Shown: positions 42,088 through 42,610 of the stretch, one piece after another
Layout: each line of letters begins with the position of its first letter
How positions within the stretch are numbered: position 1 is the stretch's first letter
The notes under the pieces: generated by a model
The model's database searches: none
What the model was told of the DNA's origin: nothing
Seen by the model: the letters and a program-made list of their open reading frames with translations, nothing else
Assembly (NCBI GenBank): GCA_903911905.1
Contig: CAIWFK010000877.1
Coordinates: 1-42,610, forward strand
Direction: 5' to 3'
Source of the DNA: an uncultured Myxococcales bacterium
GTDB lineage: Bacteria; Myxococcota; Myxococcia; Myxococcales; Myxococcaceae
Length of the DNA: 42,610 nucleotides
Translations under genes and position numbers: made by a program

Positions 42088-42610
42088 ATGAGAGCTGTCC
42101 TCGTTCTGATCGCAGTCGCCGTGGTGTCGTCCGGGTGTGGTGGCGTGCTGGGGCTCGATGGTGACGGCGGCGTGGTGGGCGGAGGCACTGGCGCTGGTGG
42201 CGGTACTGGTGCCGGTGGCGGCGCGGCGCTCGACGGACTGCCGTGCGACGTGTCGGCGCTCATCGCCACCAAGTGCGACTCGTGCCACGGCGCGACGGTC
42301 GCCGGTGGTGCGCCCTGGCCCATCACCACGCGGGCGCAGTTGCTCGAGATGTCGCCGACCTACCCCGGGCAGACCAAGGCGCAGCGCAGCCTCATTCGCA
42401 TGCAGGCAGGCACCATGCCTCCGGCGCCTGCGACCGGGCCGACCGCGACCGAGCTGGCCGCGTTCAACACCTGGGTCACCTCGGGCGAGCCCGCAGGCAC
42501 GTGCAGCACCGGCGCGGGCGGCGGCACCGGGAGCACCACGCCCACGTGCAAGAGCGGCTCGTATTACCGCGGTGGTGAGGGCGACAACATGCAGCCGGGC
42601 GTGTCGTGCC
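42088..42610 (+). CDS. Heme-binding lipoprotein, cut by right window edge
   Basis: 174 codons are open to the window end. The signal MRAVLVLIAVAVVSSGC gives lipobox VSSGC (Cys17) and a Gly/Thr-rich linker. A c-type cytochrome domain has heme site CDSCH (Cys63-His67) and a possible axial Met in QAGTMPPAP. After a second Gly linker, GEGDNMQPGVSC at the very end may open another domain, perhaps a second heme site, since the next codons are missing. Mono- and diheme lipoproteins of this layout are common in myxobacteria. A role in envelope electron transfer is inferred. It is the second cytochrome lipoprotein of the window. Confidence 0.85.
   Translation, partial: MRAVLVLIAVAVVSSGCGGVLGLDGDGGVVGGGTGAGGGTGAGGGAALDGLPCDVSALIATKCDSCHGATVAGGAPWPITTRAQLLEMSPTYPGQTKAQRSLIRMQAGTMPPAPATGPTATELAAFNTWVTSGEPAGTCSTGAGGGTGSTTPTCKSGSYYRGGEGDNMQPGVSC

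Overview
The window is about 42.6 kb of very GC-rich, gene-dense bacterial DNA. It most likely comes from a Myxococcota (myxobacterial) chromosome. The pointers are: many lipoproteins with Gly/Ser/Thr-rich linkers, a C-terminal tail of the MYXO-CTERM type, a TIGR02996-like protein, an OmcA/MtrC-type decaheme cytochrome, FecR/FN3 envelope proteins linked to histidine kinases, and abundant GTG/TTG starts with 4-base overlaps. The genus cannot be told from the sequence. I see no rRNA, tRNA, insertion sequence, prophage or CRISPR array.

Layout. 1-5.9 kb (minus): an EF-hand protein cut by the window edge, then a coupled operon of HEAT-repeat lipoprotein, DUF547 protein and hybrid histidine kinase. 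6.0-7.6 kb (plus): fmt, a cupin and an amidohydrolase relic. 7.6-13.6 kb (minus): a lipoprotein, a small V4R-like protein, a GH31 glycosidase lipoprotein and a zinc-ribbon/SpoIIE-like protein. 13.9-16.7 kb (plus): a decaheme surface cytochrome on a collagen-like stalk, closed by a strong hairpin. 16.8-19.0 kb (minus): an aminotransferase and a zinc-ribbon protein. 19.0-20.5 kb (plus): a phospholipase D-like protein. 20.5-24.7 kb (minus): a relic tail, a lipoprotein, an APC transporter, an AlkA-type glycosylase and a HAD phosphatase.

24.8-30.7 kb (plus) is the most system-like block. Two stand-alone receiver proteins, a FecR/FN3 protein, an FN3 plus beta-barrel outer-membrane protein and a Cache/HAMP-type sensor kinase overlap or abut. 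I infer an envelope-sensing phosphorelay. 30.7-35.4 kb (minus): an amidohydrolase lipoprotein, a frameshifted zinc-ribbon membrane protein, a PAP2/sphingomyelin-synthase-like protein, and ahpD, ahpC and a cysteine-free Fur/PerR regulator. 35.5-38.7 kb (plus): dps, a TetR regulator, manA and a metallophosphoesterase. The perR-ahpC-ahpD and dps units diverge around an imperfect 21-bp palindrome and form a coherent peroxide-defence locus.

38.8-42.6 kb: a TIGR02996-like protein, a frameshifted protein with a MYXO-CTERM-like tail, a beta-helix protein (all minus), a calpain-family protease and the start of a heme-binding lipoprotein (plus).

Three apparent single-base deletions interrupt two genes (near 32255, 32525 and 39562). 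They could be assembly errors or real decay. Functions are read from motifs by eye; no database search was possible.
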